The notes beneath the pieces are model-generated. The model had not been told where the DNA came from, made no database searches, and was given only the letters and a program-made list of their open reading frames with translations. This document shows, one piece after another, positions 61,382 through 64,000 of a stretch of DNA of 64,000 nucleotides; the stretch's first letter is position 1, and each line of letters begins with the position of its first letter. This stretch comes from Marivita sp051251565 (GTDB lineage: Bacteria > Pseudomonadota > Alphaproteobacteria > Rhodobacterales > Rhodobacteraceae), in the NCBI RefSeq assembly GCF_051251565.1, contig NZ_JBPOFB010000005.1, positions 1 to 64,000 of the forward strand, read 5' to 3'. A program made the position numbers and the translations under genes.

Positions 61382-63556
61382 ATGAACAGCGCCGACTTCC
61401 TGAACGCCCCCCGCCCCGACCCCACCGGTTTGCCCGATCTGGACCTCACGGGTCCGGGCCGGTTCTTCAACCGCGAGATGTCATGGCTTGGCTTCAACTG
61501 GCGTGTTCTGGAAGAGGCCGAGAACCCACGCGTGCCGCTTTTGGAGCGGCTGCGCTTTGTGTCAATATCGGCGGCCAACCTGGATGAATTCTACACCGTG
61601 CGCGTGGCGGGTCTGCGCGAACTGGCGCAGGCCGGCAATGTCACCCCAGCCGCAGACGGGTTGACACCGGCGGAACAACTTGTGCTGATCAACGAAGACG
61701 CGCGCAAACTGATGGCCGCACAACAGCGTGTGCTGGCCAACCTGCGGCACCAGATGGAAGCCGAAGGTATTTCGATCCTGACGCGCGATGGCTTGACCGA
61801 CGCTGACCTTGTCCATCTTGAGGGCGAGTTCCTCAATCAGGTGTTCCCGGTCCTGTCTCCTTTGGCCATTGATCCCGCGCATCCCTTTCCGTTCATCGCC
61901 AACAATGGCTACTGCCTCGCGCTTCAGCTTGAGCGGCGCAAGGACCGGACCGGGTTGCAGGCCTTGTTGCCGATCCCCGCACAAGTGGCGCGGTTCGTGG
62001 CGCTTCCCTCAGAGAACGGCGCAGATCGGTTTGTCTTTCTCGAAGACCTGCTGCTGTTGCATTTCGACCGGCTGTTTCCCGGCTACAAGCTGCGCGACCA
62101 TTTCGGGTTCCGGGTGCTGCGCGACAGCGACATTGAGGTCGAGGACGAGGCCGAAGACCTCGTGCGCGAATTCGAGGTGGCACTGAAACGGCGGCGGCGC
62201 GGCGAAGTGGTGCGTCTGACCATCACCGCCGGATCGTCCAAGGGCCTGCGCGACACGGTGATGCGCGAATTGCGCGTACGCGACGATGACGTGATCGAAC
62301 TCACCGGGATGATCGGCGCGGCCGACCTCAAGGAGCTGGTTCTGGACAGCCGCCCTGACCTGCTTTGGCCCAGCTTTACCCCCCGCGTGCCCGAACGGGT
62401 GCAGGATTTCGACGGCGATATGTTCGCCGCGATCAAACAAAAAGACATGCTGCTGCACCACCCCTACGAAACATTCGACATGGTGGTGCGGTTTCTGGCG
62501 CAGGCCGCGCGTGACCCGGACGTGGTGGCGATCAAGCAAACGCTGTACCGCACGTCGCGCCAATCCCCCATCGTCGCTGCCCTGTGCGAGGCCGCGGAAG
62601 ATGGCAAATCAGTCACCGCTTTGGTGGAACTCAAGGCGCGGTTCGACGAGGCCGCCAATATCCGACAGTCCCGGCGGCTGGAACGGTCCGGCGCGCATGT
62701 GGTCTACGGCTTTCTTGACTGGAAGACGCATGCCAAAATCTCGATCGTGGTGCGCCGCGAAGGTGACCGGCTGGTGACCTATACCCATTACGGGACCGGA
62801 AATTACCACCCGATCACAGCGACCATCTACACCGATTTAAGCTTTTTCACCTGCGATGCTGCCTTGGGCCGCGACGCCACAAAGGTGTTCAACTACCTGT
62901 CCGGCTATGCCCTGCCCGACGGGTTGGAAAACCTGAGCATTTCGCCACATTCGCTCAAGCCCAAGATGCTTGAGATGATCGCCGCCGAGGCCGCCCATGC
63001 CCGTGCAGGCAAACCGGCACATATTTGGCTCAAGATGAATTCGCTGATCGAACCTGACATGATCGACGCGCTGTATGCGGCCAGTCAGGACGGGGTCAAG
63101 ATCGACTGCGTGATCCGGGGCATTTGCGGCTTGCGCCCCGGTGTCGAGGGCCTCAGCGAGAACATCCGCGTCAAATCCATCGTCGGGCGGTTTCTCGAAC
63201 ATTCGCGCATCATCTGTTTCGGCAACGGGCACGGGCTTCCACACAAGAAATCGCGCGTTTTCATGTCCTCTGCCGATTGGATGGGCCGCAACCTGACGCG
63301 CCGTGTCGAAACGCTGGTCGAGATCGAGAACCCCACAGTGAAAGCGCAGATCGTGAGCCAGATCATGGCAGCGAATTTGGCGGATGTGGCGCAAAGCTGG
63401 ATCATGCAGCCCGACGGCGCATTCGTGCGCACCACATGGGACGACGGGGAATTTGCGTTCAATTGCCACCGTTTTTTCATGGAAAACCCATCGCTGTCAG
63501 GGCGCGGATCTGCGGGTGCGTCGGACGTGCCCAAACTGACCCACACCGAGGAATAG
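61382..63556 (+). CDS. ppk: Polyphosphate kinase
   Basis: 724 residues, PPK1 type. Makes polyphosphate from ATP. N-terminal RFFNREMSWLGFNWRVLEEA (about 21-40) and ISAANLDEFYTVRVAGLRE; catalytic phospholipase-D-like domains with KQTLYRTS (about 384), HAKISIVVRREG (about 450) and THYGTGNYHPITA (about 469), the His of HAK being the likely autophosphorylation site. Precedes ppx, an exopolyphosphatase, giving a make-and-break pair. Confidence 0.97.
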   Translation: MNSADFLNAPRPDPTGLPDLDLTGPGRFFNREMSWLGFNWRVLEEAENPRVPLLERLRFVSISAANLDEFYTVRVAGLRELAQAGNVTPAADGLTPAEQLVLINEDARKLMAAQQRVLANLRHQMEAEGISILTRDGLTDADLVHLEGEFLNQVFPVLSPLAIDPAHPFPFIANNGYCLALQLERRKDRTGLQALLPIPAQVARFVALPSENGADRFVFLEDLLLLHFDRLFPGYKLRDHFGFRVLRDSDIEVEDEAEDLVREFEVALKRRRRGEVVRLTITAGSSKGLRDTVMRELRVRDDDVIELTGMIGAADLKELVLDSRPDLLWPSFTPRVPERVQDFDGDMFAAIKQKDMLLHHPYETFDMVVRFLAQAARDPDVVAIKQTLYRTSRQSPIVAALCEAAEDGKSVTALVELKARFDEAANIRQSRRLERSGAHVVYGFLDWKTHAKISIVVRREGDRLVTYTHYGTGNYHPITATIYTDLSFFTCDAALGRDATKVFNYLSGYALPDGLENLSISPHSLKPKMLEMIAAEAAHARAGKPAHIWLKMNSLIEPDMIDALYAASQDGVKIDCVIRGICGLRPGVEGLSENIRVKSIVGRFLEHSRIICFGNGHGLPHKKSRVFMSSADWMGRNLTRRVETLVEIENPTVKAQIVSQIMAANLADVAQSWIMQPDGAFVRTTWDDGEFAFNCHRFFMENPSLSGRGSAGASDVPKLTHTEE

Positions 63557-63654
63557 CGCCGCAACCCGCGCGTGACGCGCCGTCGCCTTTTGTGTTTTCT
63601 TGACCTTGCCACCTTGCTTTGACACGGTGCGCGCACGCATGACCGGGGAATCCC

Positions 63655-64000
63655 ATGGACGGAATTTCTGACGCCGACCACGACCCGATGGGCCTGTTTG
63701 GCCGTCCTTTGTTCAACGACCCAAAGGCGCGCGCGCTGTCGCGGGTCGGGGTTATCGACATTGGATCGAACTCGGTCCGTCTGGTCGTGTTCGATGGCGC
63801 GGCCCGGTCACCTGCCTATTTTTACAACGAAAAACTGATGTGTGCGCTGGGTGCGGGCATGTCGGAAACCGGGCGGCTCAACCCGCAAGGGCGGGCCCGC
63901 GCGCTGCAAGCGCTCAAGCGGTTTCAAGCACTGGCAGAAGGCATGAACCTGCCCCCACTCAGCGTTGTGGCCACCGCCGCAGTGCGTGAGGCCGAAGACG
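63655..64000 (+). CDS. ppx: Ppx/GppA-family exopolyphosphatase, N-terminal part (cut by window end)
   Basis: 115 codons are in the window, open to the last base. ATG 63655 follows GGGGA; an ATG at 63639 stops after ten codons. VGVIDIGSNSVRLVVFDG (about 32-49) is the ASKHA phosphate-binding motif, and VVATAAVREAED (about 104-115) the ATSAxRDA-type motif. Degrades polyphosphate or pppGpp. Placed 98 nt after ppk, likely the same transcript. Confidence 0.92.
   Translation, partial: MDGISDADHDPMGLFGRPLFNDPKARALSRVGVIDIGSNSVRLVVFDGAARSPAYFYNEKLMCALGAGMSETGRLNPQGRARALQALKRFQALAEGMNLPPLSVVATAAVREAED

Overview
The window reads as a Rhodobacteraceae (Roseobacter-group) alphaproteobacterial chromosome or chromid. 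This is inferred from gene families and gene order: glyQ and glyS separated by an FkbM methyltransferase and a small membrane protein, a short-form ProS, Hda next to ppk and ppx, a FolB with a long C-terminal extension, and FnrL-like regulators. No taxonomic search could be run.

Region 1 (about 1-21.8 kb) is a compact stress and dormancy island. In order it encodes the end of a PRPP synthetase, a two-CBS-domain protein, a small lipoprotein, a ribosome-hibernation factor fused to a cold-shock-like domain, two FNR-family regulators (one with an iron-sulfur cysteine set, one without), a host-attachment-family protein, Hsp20, a YgiT-type zinc-finger protein, a 2791-residue cyclic beta-1,2-glucan synthase, a tandem universal stress protein, an orphan GroEL coupled to a helix-hairpin-helix protein, an isoaspartate methyltransferase/erythromycin-esterase fusion broken by one in-frame amber codon, and a triple-BON protein. 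Nearly every transcription unit has, about 65-97 bp before its start codon, an FNR-like palindrome of the form TTGNN-N4-RTCAATG. In all but one case the conserved RTCAATG half faces the gene. Both island-encoded regulators carry the FNR-type recognition residues ExxSR. The best reading is a self-contained, oxygen-responsive regulon whose gene content parallels the mycobacterial DosR dormancy regulon (Hsp20, Usp, CBS, erythromycin-esterase and hibernation-factor genes).

Region 2 (about 21.8-23.9 kb) is a gene-poor junction. It holds an IS21-type istA remnant, four copies of the octamer TGCTTACG, an intact tRNA-Arg(CCG), and a second, 45-nt copy of the 5' part of that tRNA. It looks like a used integration site.

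Region 3 (about 23.9-64 kb) is ordinary core genome: malate synthase G, a photolyase/cryptochrome with a DUF2256 protein, aminopeptidase N, an acyltransferase, a lytic transglycosylase, gatB, bolA next to a J-domain protein, a serine/alanine-glyoxylate aminotransferase with two Lrp-type regulators, a Hint-domain protein, ilvC, a DMT transporter, a trypsin-fold protein lacking its catalytic His and Ser, the glyQ-glyS operon, a PPDK-like enzyme, a SleB hydrolase, folB-folP-glmM, proS with a short serine-hydrolase-like gene, an ADP-ribosylglycohydrolase, and perM-like/hda/ppk/ppx, the last cut by the window end.
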